NCBI GenBank assembly: GCA_903843045.1
Contig: CAIMOJ010000037.1
Span: 1 to 37,298, forward strand
Length of the DNA: 37,298 nucleotides
Direction of reading: 5' to 3'
Source of the DNA: Candidatus Uhrbacteria bacterium
GTDB lineage: Bacteria; Patescibacteriota; Patescibacteriia; UBA9934; GWF2-40-263
Below the pieces are notes generated by a model that was not told the DNA's origin, made no database searches, and saw nothing but the letters and a program-made list of their open reading frames with translations. Made by a program: the position numbers and the translations under genes. Shown one piece after another: positions 7,269 through 15,094 of the stretch; the stretch's first letter is position 1, and each line of letters opens with the position of its first letter.

Positions 7269-9844
7269 GCAGCGGAAACGTGGACGTTCCCGTCCCAACC
7301 GAGATCGAAAAGCGGCCCGAGGCCCCGAAGGCGGACCGCGAGCCGGCCAAGCCCGAGGCGGAAACGATCGAATCGCTCAAGGAAGCCATCGACCGGCTCG
7401 ACCGGGCGGATTTGGGATTGGTTCGGAGCACGCTCGACCGGGTGGTGACGCAAAGAAACAAGCTGATCGAACTGATCAAGAACGCGAAAAGCGGAGAGGA
7501 GCGGGCGCTGGTCATTGCCAACAAAAAGGAGATCGACTCCATTTGGAACCGCCTGGGCGCGATGGAGGCCGAGCTCACGAAAGAGGATCCAATCGCAAAG
7601 ATTCCGCGCGAGAAGGAACGCCGGGTTTTTTCCGCGCTCGTCGACTCGCTTCCGACGCAGGCGCTGAGGGACGTCTACAAGAAAAATCTGGAACTGCTGC
7701 TCCTCCAGCCGAACGACGTCAAGGTCACGACGGGAGTGCAGGGCCTCATCTTCGAACTGATGCGAATCGCGATCGCAAAGGAGCAGGGGCTGGAAACGGT
7801 AAGCTGGGCCGCGTCGGTCGATTCGGGAAACGAGACCTATCCCGCGATGAGGACCGAGAGGAAGAAGGGCGGGCTCGCGACGGCGACGAACGAAATCGTG
7901 GACAGGCCCATCGGAACGATTCAGCTCGACGTCCCGATCGTCCGGACGGGCGACGACGGAATCGACCGGGTATTCGTGTATGAGACGAAATCCTCCCCGA
8001 GGATGCAATACGGAAGCGATGCCGAACAACGAAACCAGCTGATAAAATACCAGGAGGCCGTCCGCAAGAACCTGGTCGCAGGCGCGGTCGTGGAGATTAG
8101 CGGTCGAATCGACCCGACTTTTCTCAAGTGGGCGCTTGGAACGGGCATCGAAGGTCTTGGGCCGATCCCGAACGTCGAGATCGTCTATACCCTGCCGCTT
8201 CCCAGCGGAAAGGAATATCGCTTCCCTCTCAAGCAAGCCCCGCAGGATGGCGGAAACCTTCGATTCGCGAACGACGACGTCTCCTATTCGGACGCTGATC
8301 GGCGCGTCATCGCAGGCTTGCAGTACGCGCTCAAGGACAGGGCAAAGGAACTCGTGGTGAGGGTGCTTACCGAAACGAACATAGAGAATCCCTCGGCCGC
8401 GCTTGCCGGGCAGCTGGGCGACCCCCAACAGATAACCGACCTGGCCGTATTCGGCGAATACGAGCAGAAACGGCTTGAGGGAATCTTCCGGACGATCGAG
8501 GCAATCTCGCAGCGACCAGTCGTGAACGAGACGGACAAGGATGCCGCGTACCGAGCGGAGGTCGACCGGCCCTACATCGAAAAGATGGTTCGGCAATATC
8601 AGGAGTTCCTTCGGGAGAACCCGTCCATCGCGAAGGCGAAAAAGACATACGTCCTTCCGGGAAAGGCCGGGTCCGAGATCTTTGAGGCAAGCATCGCCCG
8701 AACGGTCGATCACATGGCGGCCCAGGTGGAAAAGATTCGGGCGAACGAGCAGGAGCGGGCCCAGTCCGAGGAGGAACGGGCAAGGCGTGCCGAGCGCATC
8801 GCGCTCGGATACGACGGTCCGCCGGAGGGAGTTGCCCTCGACCTGGACCACGTGATGCTGGACGCCATCCAGGAGCTGTTCCAGGGAGAAGGAAAGAAGG
8901 GACGGTCGTATGAGAATCCCGAGTCGCGGTTTTTCAACCCCGGGAAGCTGAGGGAATTCCTCGCGAACCCGGCGCTCGACCGCCGGTACCGGGAACTGTC
9001 GATCCAAGACCCGCTCGCCGGAGCCGAGGATCAACGAGTCCAACAACGAAAGGACCTCGGGGACCAGAGCATCCGTCAGATTGAAAACGGCTTAATCGTG
9101 GAAAATTTGAAGCGCGCGGACAAGATCCTCCTGGCCAATTCAGCGAGGAAGGACGAACTGCGTGCAAAGCAGGACCTGACGCCGGAAGAGACGCTCGAGC
9201 TGCGACGTTTGGACAAACAGGGAAAAACGGAGCAACTCGAACAAAAAAATATCCTTGCGCTCAAGGAAAAGATCCAGGCGCTTCCGAAGCAGAAGGGCGA
9301 TACGCTGAGGCAAACGACCGACAACGCGGCGAAGCAGTCGATCGCCGCGGAGTTCGACGCGCAAATCCTCGACGCCCGAACGAGCCTGACGGAAGCTTAC
9401 AAGAAGATCATTGGCAAAAAGGAATGGGACGAGTCGGCGCTCAAGATCCGCGACCGCGTAGACCGCAACGTCATCAAGTTCATCTACGTCGTGACGAACA
9501 CGGGCGACGTGCGATTCGACGAGGAGAAGTTCGGCGGACCCGTCACGGGAAGGGCGGCACACTCCGAGCTTGCAGCCGGAGAAAACGTGTACGGCGGCGG
9601 TGAGATTGCGTTCGAGAAGCAGAAGGACGGCACCTGGAAGATGACGGAGATCAACAATGGTTCCGGCCATTACCGACCGAGCGGAAAGACGCTGGACTAC
9701 GTGAAGTCATCGCTGGGAAGAGCGGGATTCGACGTGAAGAACGCGCGAAGAATCGACGCGCTCATGCGCATTGACCTGGAGGCCGGGCAGGAGCTCGCGC
9801 CGACCGTTAGGGAGGACATTCAGGATCTCTCGCTCGTGGCATAA
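7265..9844 (+). CDS. Large protein with PD-(D/E)XK nuclease motifs and a C-terminal HSEL...SGHYRP module
   Basis: 859 residues, unrecognised as a whole. After a Pro/Glu-rich tail and a helical region (about 35-150), residues 160-262 show the motif order of RecB/Cas4-type PD-(D/E)XK nucleases: Glu164 in GLIFEL, Gly217 to Asp222 in IGTIQLDV, Glu240-Thr-Lys242 in VYETK, and Gln258-x3-Tyr262 in NQLIKY. A long charged helical middle (about 400-730) follows. The C-terminal domain (about 735-859) contains HSEL (766-769), a GGGEIAFEKQKDG hairpin and INNGSGHYRPS (802 is the His), a pattern I recall from plant IQM proteins and some bacterial effector-like proteins. I infer a nuclease or nuclease-fold protein with a second, possibly ligand-binding, domain. 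There is no signal peptide. The start is fixed by the ATGA overlap with the preceding gene. Confidence 0.6.
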   Translation: MSSGNVDVPVPTEIEKRPEAPKADREPAKPEAETIESLKEAIDRLDRADLGLVRSTLDRVVTQRNKLIELIKNAKSGEERALVIANKKEIDSIWNRLGAMEAELTKEDPIAKIPREKERRVFSALVDSLPTQALRDVYKKNLELLLLQPNDVKVTTGVQGLIFELMRIAIAKEQGLETVSWAASVDSGNETYPAMRTERKKGGLATATNEIVDRPIGTIQLDVPIVRTGDDGIDRVFVYETKSSPRMQYGSDAEQRNQLIKYQEAVRKNLVAGAVVEISGRIDPTFLKWALGTGIEGLGPIPNVEIVYTLPLPSGKEYRFPLKQAPQDGGNLRFANDDVSYSDADRRVIAGLQYALKDRAKELVVRVLTETNIENPSAALAGQLGDPQQITDLAVFGEYEQKRLEGIFRTIEAISQRPVVNETDKDAAYRAEVDRPYIEKMVRQYQEFLRENPSIAKAKKTYVLPGKAGSEIFEASIARTVDHMAAQVEKIRANEQERAQSEEERARRAERIALGYDGPPEGVALDLDHVMLDAIQELFQGEGKKGRSYENPESRFFNPGKLREFLANPALDRRYRELSIQDPLAGAEDQRVQQRKDLGDQSIRQIENGLIVENLKRADKILLANSARKDELRAKQDLTPEETLELRRLDKQGKTEQLEQKNILALKEKIQALPKQKGDTLRQTTDNAAKQSIAAEFDAQILDARTSLTEAYKKIIGKKEWDESALKIRDRVDRNVIKFIYVVTNTGDVRFDEEKFGGPVTGRAAHSELAAGENVYGGGEIAFEKQKDGTWKMTEINNGSGHYRPSGKTLDYVKSSLGRAGFDVKNARRIDALMRIDLEAGQELAPTVREDIQDLSLVA

Positions 9845-9863
9845 GGACAGGGAATCCAAACGA

Positions 9864-9895
9864 AAAGACTGGCCAAACGGCCAGTCTTTTTATTA
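9864..9895. terminator. Terminator between convergent genes
   Basis: An AAGACTGGCC/GGCCAGTCTT hairpin with loop AAAC, followed by TTTTTATTATT on plus and by a shorter T-run on minus. Confidence 0.85.
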
Positions 9896-9905
9896 TTGCA
9901 TTATT

Positions 9906-10283
9906 CTACTCCTCAAAGACAGCCAAACGCTCGTGATAGACCCCTTCCATCCGCGCGACCGCATTCTTCTTCGCGCGTTCCAACGCGCTCGCAAATTCGT
10001 CGCCCGACGCGTTGAGCTTTGAGATTTCGATCGCGAACTCACGAACGATCCTCGTCAGGTCGAGTTTCATTCCCATGGTTATGGTCATCTTGGCAAAGAT
10101 CTCCCTTTCCTTCGACGCGATCGCGTCCAGGGCCTGCTTTCTCGCGAGTGCGCGCTGAGCCTCGCCGTCCGTGGTTTTCTCGCGACCCATGCCTCCACGG
10201 TGCTGCTCGCCCAACGCAATGCCGAGCACGGAAGGAGGAATCTTGCCCGCATGCTCGTGTCCGACGGATGTTTCTGGAGACAT
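9906..10283 (-). CDS. Unrecognised 125-residue protein
   Basis: Last gene of the five-gene minus operon that starts at 13544. The first 40 residues are Gly/His-rich and probably disordered. The rest is helical (ARKQALDAIASKEREIFAKM and FASALERAKKNAVARMEG). There is no membrane segment or known motif. It starts nine bases after the stop of the 2H-phosphoesterase-like gene and is therefore likely made with it. The function is unknown; it could be a small helical adaptor. Confidence 0.5.
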   Translation of the reverse strand: MSPETSVGHEHAGKIPPSVLGIALGEQHRGGMGREKTTDGEAQRALARKQALDAIASKEREIFAKMTITMGMKLDLTRIVREFAIEISKLNASGDEFASALERAKKNAVARMEGVYHERLAVFEE

Positions 10284-10292
10284 AGGATATTC

Positions 10293-10979
10293 TTAGGTGA
10301 GTATCTTTTCCTTCGGCAGCGGCCGCGCCTCGATCTTCGGATACACGTCCCCGCGCAACTGGGCCTCGTAGTCCTTGATCCCGATCCCGAGGCCAGTCGC
10401 GTCGCCGTTGTCCTTCACGTACAGCGTCACGTGCGCGGCCGGGTGGCCGAGGTCGATTCCAAGTTCGGCACGAAGCTTGTCGTAGAACGCCACCATTCCG
10501 GGCATGTGGACGTCCATGACAACCGACTTCTCGGACGTGTGCTGCTTTCTGCCAACCTTGGAACGCACGGCATCCGCGTCGTACTCGAGGTTCGTCACGA
10601 CCTTCGCGCTGGTCGGATCGATCTCGAACGAGAAGTCCGTCTCCGACAGCAGCTCGTTGATCCGGCCCGTGACCGCGGCTTGATCGCCCCCGCGCTCAGC
10701 GGCGACCGCTCTCACAAGTTCCGCCCCGTCAAAGCCGATGGCCGTGACATGGAACTCCTTCTTTCTTTGAAACGATCCTTCCGGAAGGACAACCGTCGTT
10801 CTCAAGGCAAGCGCCCGCTCGATCGCGGGAGTGACGGGAAGAATGTACGTCAGATCCTTCTTCCCTCCTTCCTCAATAAGTCGTCGGGACTCCGGTGGAA
10901 CGGAAACGACAAGACGCGCGGATTTCTCCCGAATCTCGCCGATCAGTTCGGTCGGGTCGATTGGTTGGGATTCGCTCAT
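10293..10979 (-). CDS. 2H phosphoesterase-like protein
   Basis: 228 residues with two H-x-T motifs, His77-Val-Thr79 (FHVTAIGF) and His183-Val-Thr185 (AHVTLYV), each on a predicted beta strand about 106 residues apart. This is the signature of the 2H phosphoesterase fold (LigT/2'-5' RNA ligase, cyclic phosphodiesterases, AKAP7-like proteins). Such enzymes hydrolyse 2',3'-cyclic phosphates or 2'-5' phosphodiester bonds. The segment before the second motif (AFYDKLRAELGIDLGHP) aligns with the equivalent segment of the 12645-13544 protein, so the two are paralogues. Its ATG overlaps the stop of the hydrolase gene (ATGA), so they are translationally coupled. The substrate is unknown. Confidence 0.65.
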   Translation of the reverse strand: MSESQPIDPTELIGEIREKSARLVVSVPPESRRLIEEGGKKDLTYILPVTPAIERALALRTTVVLPEGSFQRKKEFHVTAIGFDGAELVRAVAAERGGDQAAVTGRINELLSETDFSFEIDPTSAKVVTNLEYDADAVRSKVGRKQHTSEKSVVMDVHMPGMVAFYDKLRAELGIDLGHPAAHVTLYVKDNGDATGLGIGIKDYEAQLRGDVYPKIEARPLPKEKILT

Positions 10980-11824
10980 ACGAGTGCTTCACGAACGATT
11001 TTTAGAAACGCCTGCCGATTTTGCTCGCGTTCCTCCTCCCCCTGCTCGAAGTCGAACAAGCCGAAGGTGTGACCCGCTCCCGGAATCGTGACGCGACGGA
11101 CGCTCTGCGCGACCGACTGGAACGCCTGCGCCTCGTCCTCGGTCGTGACCTCGTCGCGGTCGCCTCGGATGACCACGGTCTTTCCCTTGAATACCGAGAG
11201 CGGACCGAGAAATGCGACGGAATCCGGGACCGAGTCGAGAATCGGCTTGCGTGCCGCGGGATCGTCGGATGGGACCTTGGCGGACGGCGACGCAAGAACG
11301 AGGCGGTCGGTCGACTCATTATACCTGGAGGAAAGCTGGGCCGCGATGGTCGCGCCGAGCGAGGTGCCGAGGATATCGAGGCGAACCTTGTCGCGCGAGA
11401 CGCCGAACAGCTCCGGAGCGCGATCAAGGACGGCGTCGATCGCCCGCTGAAAATCCTCGACCTCCATGTCGTACGTCTTTCCCGCGAACCCTGACGTCAT
11501 GAAATCATCGCCGCCGTCCTCGCTCATGAACGGCTTCTCGCCGTCCGGGTCGAAGTTCTCGTGCCGCGACGACGTGACCAGCACGACGCTTTCGGAAGAA
11601 TCGCCTAGCGCCTCGGCAACGTCGACGTATTCGGACGACGACGAGTGGCTGCCGTGCAGGCAAACAAGGACGCGCGCATCCTTCCCGATCTTTCGCGCCT
11701 TCGCGTCAATTTCGACGCGGACCGGAAGATCCCCCGGCGCGCAGAGCGTGCCGGGGATTTCTAGCTGGATCTTGCGCCGGGACTCGAATTGAATCTCGGG
11801 GTTTTCACGGGATGGGTCGGACAT
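10976..11824 (-). CDS. Alpha/beta hydrolase
   Basis: 282 residues. Core landmarks are the oxyanion strand VLVCLHGSHSSS (52-63), the nucleophile elbow GTSLG with Ser155 (153-157), an acidic residue after a late strand (VIRGDRDEV, Asp222 or Asp224), and the catalytic His252 in IPGAGHTFG. This is a complete Ser-Asp-His triad of the esterase/dienelactone hydrolase-like group. A 40-residue N-terminal extension precedes the fold. It is cytoplasmic, with no signal peptide. It sits third in the operon and overlaps the next gene. The substrate cannot be told from the sequence; the company of 2H and HD proteins makes an ester or acyl-modified nucleotide conceivable but unproven. Confidence 0.8.
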   Translation of the reverse strand: MSDPSRENPEIQFESRRKIQLEIPGTLCAPGDLPVRVEIDAKARKIGKDARVLVCLHGSHSSSSEYVDVAEALGDSSESVVLVTSSRHENFDPDGEKPFMSEDGGDDFMTSGFAGKTYDMEVEDFQRAIDAVLDRAPELFGVSRDKVRLDILGTSLGATIAAQLSSRYNESTDRLVLASPSAKVPSDDPAARKPILDSVPDSVAFLGPLSVFKGKTVVIRGDRDEVTTEDEAQAFQSVAQSVRRVTIPGAGHTFGLFDFEQGEEEREQNRQAFLKIVREALV

Positions 11825-11829
11825 ATTTC

Positions 11830-12621
11830 CTAGATTACCTCGTACTTTGAGGAAACTTCATCCAGGTTTCCCGGAACGATCTTCACGTAGTCGTTTTCCG
11901 TCAGGTTTGCCCCGCTCATCACCTCGGCGAGGGTCATCACGCGCGCCGGCTGCTTCTCGCCGGCCGGAACCTCGTCCGGTCCGACGAGGCCCTGCGTGAA
12001 CGAGTACTCGCCGCCGGCCGGACGGATCGGGGCACCCGGATGCACCGTCCACACGCCGTTGTCCTCGCCGGGGGAACGGCCCACGATAATCGTGGCAAAG
12101 TCCGTCTTCGGCATGTCGTCGACCGTTCCGCGAATGACCGTGAACGAGACCGGCACGTAGGTCTTGCGGTCGCTCGGGTCGCTCTTGCCCTTCTCGCGGC
12201 GGACGAAAACGCGGGTGGACGGGTCGAGGTCGCCGACGCGGGCGATGCCGAGGCGGCCCTCGACGTTGTCGACCTTAAAGTAGAGCGCTTCCGGCAAACC
12301 GGCCGGTGCGTCGGTGTCCTTGGTCGCCGGCAAAAATGCGCTCGCCGGAGCTCCCGCCGCAAGCAGCGCCTCGCGGTCGTCCACGCGGTTCGCGACGTCC
12401 TTTCCAAGATCCTGGCGCATGGCGACCACGTCAAAGATATTCCCGACGCGCTCGTCCGTAAACTTAGACCCCCCCTCCCCCGGGCCGCAGTGCATCTGGT
12501 TCGTGGACTCGTAGTAGCCGAGGTTTTCTTCCGGAAGCAACGCCTGAACGTCCTTCGACATCTTCATTCGGGTGTCGCGCAGCGACAGCTTGGCCTCTCC
12601 TTCGCGAATTGGGTCGGACAT
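11830..12621 (-). CDS. Unrecognised 263-residue protein
   Basis: No family recognised. It is mostly beta in its second half: YVPVSFTVIRG (155-165), FATIIVGRSPGEDNGVWTVHPGAPIRP (175-201, quoted in two halves here: FATIIVGRSPGEDNG and VWTVHPGAPIRP) and VMTLAEV. The VWTVHPG strand resembles VLTIFPG in the 6041-6871 protein. Cys45 and His44 occur in MHCGPGEGG. There is no signal peptide or membrane segment. Its ATG lies 23 bases after the stop of the upstream zinc-knuckle gene, and its stop lies five bases before the hydrolase start, so all are one transcript. The function is unknown. Confidence 0.5.
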   Translation of the reverse strand: MSDPIREGEAKLSLRDTRMKMSKDVQALLPEENLGYYESTNQMHCGPGEGGSKFTDERVGNIFDVVAMRQDLGKDVANRVDDREALLAAGAPASAFLPATKDTDAPAGLPEALYFKVDNVEGRLGIARVGDLDPSTRVFVRREKGKSDPSDRKTYVPVSFTVIRGTVDDMPKTDFATIIVGRSPGEDNGVWTVHPGAPIRPAGGEYSFTQGLVGPDEVPAGEKQPARVMTLAEVMSGANLTENDYVKIVPGNLDEVSSKYEVI

Positions 12622-12644
12622 ATTGGTATTTGTTCTATTTATTA

Positions 12645-13544
12645 TTAAATTTTTTCGCTCTTCTTGATCGCGTCCCGCACGCTTCCCATCTCTCCGCGCA
12701 GCTTGCCGCCGAGCTTTCCAACCAGCGGGCCAAGCGCGTCCGAGCCGCCTTTCGCGGCCTCGATGATTTCTTCCCGCATCCCCTTGTGCTCCTCGCGGTT
12801 CAGCGCCGGAACGGTTGCAAGCAGCTCGGTCAATGCCTCAATGTCATACGCGACGCTTTTCTTCGCCTCCGGTGTCGCAACCGGCTTTTCCTGCTTCGCC
12901 TGCTTTTCAGACCCCGACAGCGATCCGAACTTCATTCCGGCCGCCTCGACCATCGGAAGAAGGTCGGCAAACTGCGGATCCGCGACTTTTTCGACGGGTC
13001 CGAGTACCGGCTTACCCTTCTCGTTCGTCCCGGTGATCTGCATATGGAGATCGGCGCCCTCAAAGCCGAGCGTTACGTGCAGGTACTTCGGAGGCAAGCC
13101 GACGGATGCGCGGAACGCCTGCAGCTTCGGCGCGTCCAGCGCGACGAATGCCGCTCGCTTTACCTTGTCTACCTCGCGCACGTTCATCACCGCCCCGTCC
13201 AGGAATCCGATTCCTGCGACCGTGATTCCCTCGCCGCGCTGGAGCTCATCGTTCAGCGCTTCCAGCTCGGCAATCTTCTCCGGAGGAAGCGTCTTGATAA
13301 CGCTGTACTCCGTCGGTCCGACGATCGTCATATGGAATCCGTCCGGCCGCTTTTCCATCTTCAGGCCGAGCCGATCGTTGACCGCCTTCAAGACCGGATC
13401 GAAATCCGCGTGAATCTCCGTCTCGAGCGATGAGAGCGCGGCCAGACGCTCCGGGGTAAGAACGGACGGCGAGCCGGCCTCGACCGTGCATTCGCCGTTG
13501 CGATGGCCTTCCTTTCCGCACACCTTGCACGCTGTCTCCGACAT
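12645..13544 (-). CDS. CCHC zinc-knuckle protein with 2H phosphoesterase-like domain
   Basis: 299 residues. The N terminus is a textbook zinc knuckle, Cys6-x2-Cys9-x4-His14-x4-Cys19 (CKVCGKEGHRNGEC), of the type that binds single-stranded nucleic acid. Residues about 30-180 form a 2H-phosphoesterase-like domain with His71-Met-Thr73 (FHMTIVG) and His156-Val-Thr158 (YLHVTLGF), spaced 85 residues apart. A helical tail follows a Lys/Glu/Ala linker (about 210-299), ending in amphipathic Gly/Lys helices (LGPLVGKLGGKLRGEMG). I infer an RNA- or nucleotide-processing enzyme tethered to its target by the knuckle. It is the first gene of a five-gene operon, expressed from the conserved promoter/leader at 13575-13653. 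The start is the ATG at 13544. Confidence 0.7.
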   Translation of the reverse strand: MSETACKVCGKEGHRNGECTVEAGSPSVLTPERLAALSSLETEIHADFDPVLKAVNDRLGLKMEKRPDGFHMTIVGPTEYSVIKTLPPEKIAELEALNDELQRGEGITVAGIGFLDGAVMNVREVDKVKRAAFVALDAPKLQAFRASVGLPPKYLHVTLGFEGADLHMQITGTNEKGKPVLGPVEKVADPQFADLLPMVEAAGMKFGSLSGSEKQAKQEKPVATPEAKKSVAYDIEALTELLATVPALNREEHKGMREEIIEAAKGGSDALGPLVGKLGGKLRGEMGSVRDAIKKSEKI

Positions 13545-13574
13545 AATATTTCGATTACCGCTTGAAAGAGCGTA

Positions 13575-13653
13575 AATAAAAATGGGACGCCGGAAAATTC
13601 CGGTGCCCCACGTCTCATGAAACTAGTATATCATTTTTTTCGACGCGCGTCAA
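13575..13653 (-). promoter_or_regulatory. Strong promoter and conserved hairpin leader (copy B)
   Basis: Read on minus: -35 TTGACG (13648-13653), 17-base spacer ending TGA, -10 TATACT (13625-13630). The leader then folds into a GGGGCACCGGAA/TTCCGGCGTCCC hairpin (13584-13609) with a T-run directly after it, like an intrinsic terminator or attenuator. The start codon lies about 40 bases beyond the hairpin. It is nearly identical to copy A (6902-6979). Confidence 0.85.
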
Positions 13654-13675
13654 ACGCTTCGACGATCGAGGTGCA

Positions 13676-15052
13676 TTATTTCGATTCGCTTTCTCGAGCG
13701 GACCCCACGCGCTTCTCAATCTCCGCGCGGATCTCTTCCGATACTCCCGGTGTCTCGCCGAGAAGTCCCGTTTGAACGGCCAGCACGATCTTTTGCTGGA
13801 GCTCCTTGAATCCTTTTCCGGGGACGATCCCCGCGGCGATGAGGCTTTGGCTGTCGAGCCCCGCAGTCACGAGAATGGCGTCCATTCGGTCCTTCTCTTC
13901 CTTTTCTCTCGCCGCAAGCTCGGCCTTCCGCTTGTTCTCGGCGACCCAGGCCGGATGCGCCTCGGCGGCGAGCCAGAAGTTCGTCAGAGGCTCGACGTTG
14001 ACGACGTCGACGCGCTTCTTCGTCTCCGTCTTCTCTTCCGGCTGCTTGAGCGTACCGAGCACTCCATCCACGAGCATTCCCGATTGGAGGACGCGGATGG
14101 CCGTTTCCGGGTCGACGCCCGCGTCCCGCGCCTTCTGGGCGAAAAACTCGTAGTCGGACGGCTCGGCGCGGGTGAACTTGATGAGCGGGTTGATGTGCTG
14201 CTCGATGGCAAACTTGAGCATCGCCTTTTCCGAATCGGTCAGGCCCAGCGTCTCGGTCATCCGCTCGACGACCGCGAGATTGTCGCCGTCATATGCCTGT
14301 TCGGCATGGCCGCGATAGCTGATGGAGATCTTATATTTCTCAAAGAAAGCCGTCTGGAGCGCCTTCGGATCAAGACCGGGATTCTCGGAGGAGAACGCGG
14401 CCACCAGTTCCTCGTGCTTCTTGGCCAGCTCGGCGCGACGGACGGACTGCTCGGCCTTGAACGCGTCGTACGCGTCGCCTCCGGCGTCCTTTGCCTTCGT
14501 CTTGCGCTTCTCCGTCTCCTTGTCCGCCGCCTTGTCCGGAAACCCGAGCGTCACGGCAGGACTTCCTTCGCCGGCAAGGAACCCGATGGTGTCCGGCTTG
14601 GCAACGTCGTGCAGGAACGCGAACGCGATGAGCAAATTCGGATGCTCCTGGGCAATCTTCTCAATCTCACGCCACTGGTCGCGGAATCCCGCGACGGGCA
14701 AAAACTCAACGGCCTTCTCAAACGGCAGCTTTCCATCGCGCAGCAGGATGACGGCGGAAAGAATCGTACGATAATGATCCTCGATCCGCGGCCCTTCCGC
14801 GTGCTTGTCCGGCGACTGCGGGGCGCGAAGGATCTCGACGACCTTCGGCTCGGCCTCGGCAAATTTCAAAAGCAGTTCGTCGGCCTCGCGCGAGACCTCG
14901 GCAATCTCCATGATCGCCTCAAGCACGTCCGCGCTGTCTCGCGGCCCGCCTTCGATTCGCAACGCCTGCCGATAATCACCGGACTCGATGCGATACGCCA
15001 TGCCGAGCTCGCCGCCGCGTCCAAAGGCCGAACCATTTCTTTCCGGAGGCAT
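13676..15052 (-). CDS. HD-domain protein, CCA-adding-enzyme-like HD region without nucleotidyltransferase
   Basis: 458 residues. The metal-binding pattern of HD phosphohydrolases is visible: His93 (EDHYR), His148-Asp149 (FLHDVAKP), His249 (YRGHAEQ) and His286 (IEQHINPL). The FLHDVAKPDT, GHAEQ and IEQH order, and a late GKGFKELQQKIVLAVQTGLLG segment (about residues 410-430), resemble the HD part and tail of bacterial CCA-adding enzymes and poly(A) polymerases. No nucleotidyltransferase domain (GG-x9-DxD) is present. A Lys/Asp-rich insertion (about 172-235) separates the second and third motifs. The ATG at 15052 is preferred over a GTG at 15067. It is co-transcribed with the coiled-coil gene upstream. 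I infer phosphohydrolase or cyclic phosphodiesterase activity. Confidence 0.65.
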   Translation of the reverse strand: MPPERNGSAFGRGGELGMAYRIESGDYRQALRIEGGPRDSADVLEAIMEIAEVSREADELLLKFAEAEPKVVEILRAPQSPDKHAEGPRIEDHYRTILSAVILLRDGKLPFEKAVEFLPVAGFRDQWREIEKIAQEHPNLLIAFAFLHDVAKPDTIGFLAGEGSPAVTLGFPDKAADKETEKRKTKAKDAGGDAYDAFKAEQSVRRAELAKKHEELVAAFSSENPGLDPKALQTAFFEKYKISISYRGHAEQAYDGDNLAVVERMTETLGLTDSEKAMLKFAIEQHINPLIKFTRAEPSDYEFFAQKARDAGVDPETAIRVLQSGMLVDGVLGTLKQPEEKTETKKRVDVVNVEPLTNFWLAAEAHPAWVAENKRKAELAAREKEEKDRMDAILVTAGLDSQSLIAAGIVPGKGFKELQQKIVLAVQTGLLGETPGVSEEIRAEIEKRVGSARESESK

Positions 15053-15094
15053 AATGGGAAGGATCACGAAGTAAATAAAGTCATTACAGATTGC

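Noticed and set aside
6941-9046. A 700-codon open frame on minus opposite the 859-residue gene
   Set aside because: Antisense shadow of GC-rich coding sequence; the plus frame has nuclease motifs, an ATGA-coupled start and a terminator, while the minus product is Arg/Leu-rich with no motif.
13584-13609. Known riboswitch in the conserved leader
   Set aside because: The leader is too short and simple (one hairpin plus T-run) for any riboswitch class I know; a terminator or attenuator hairpin explains it.
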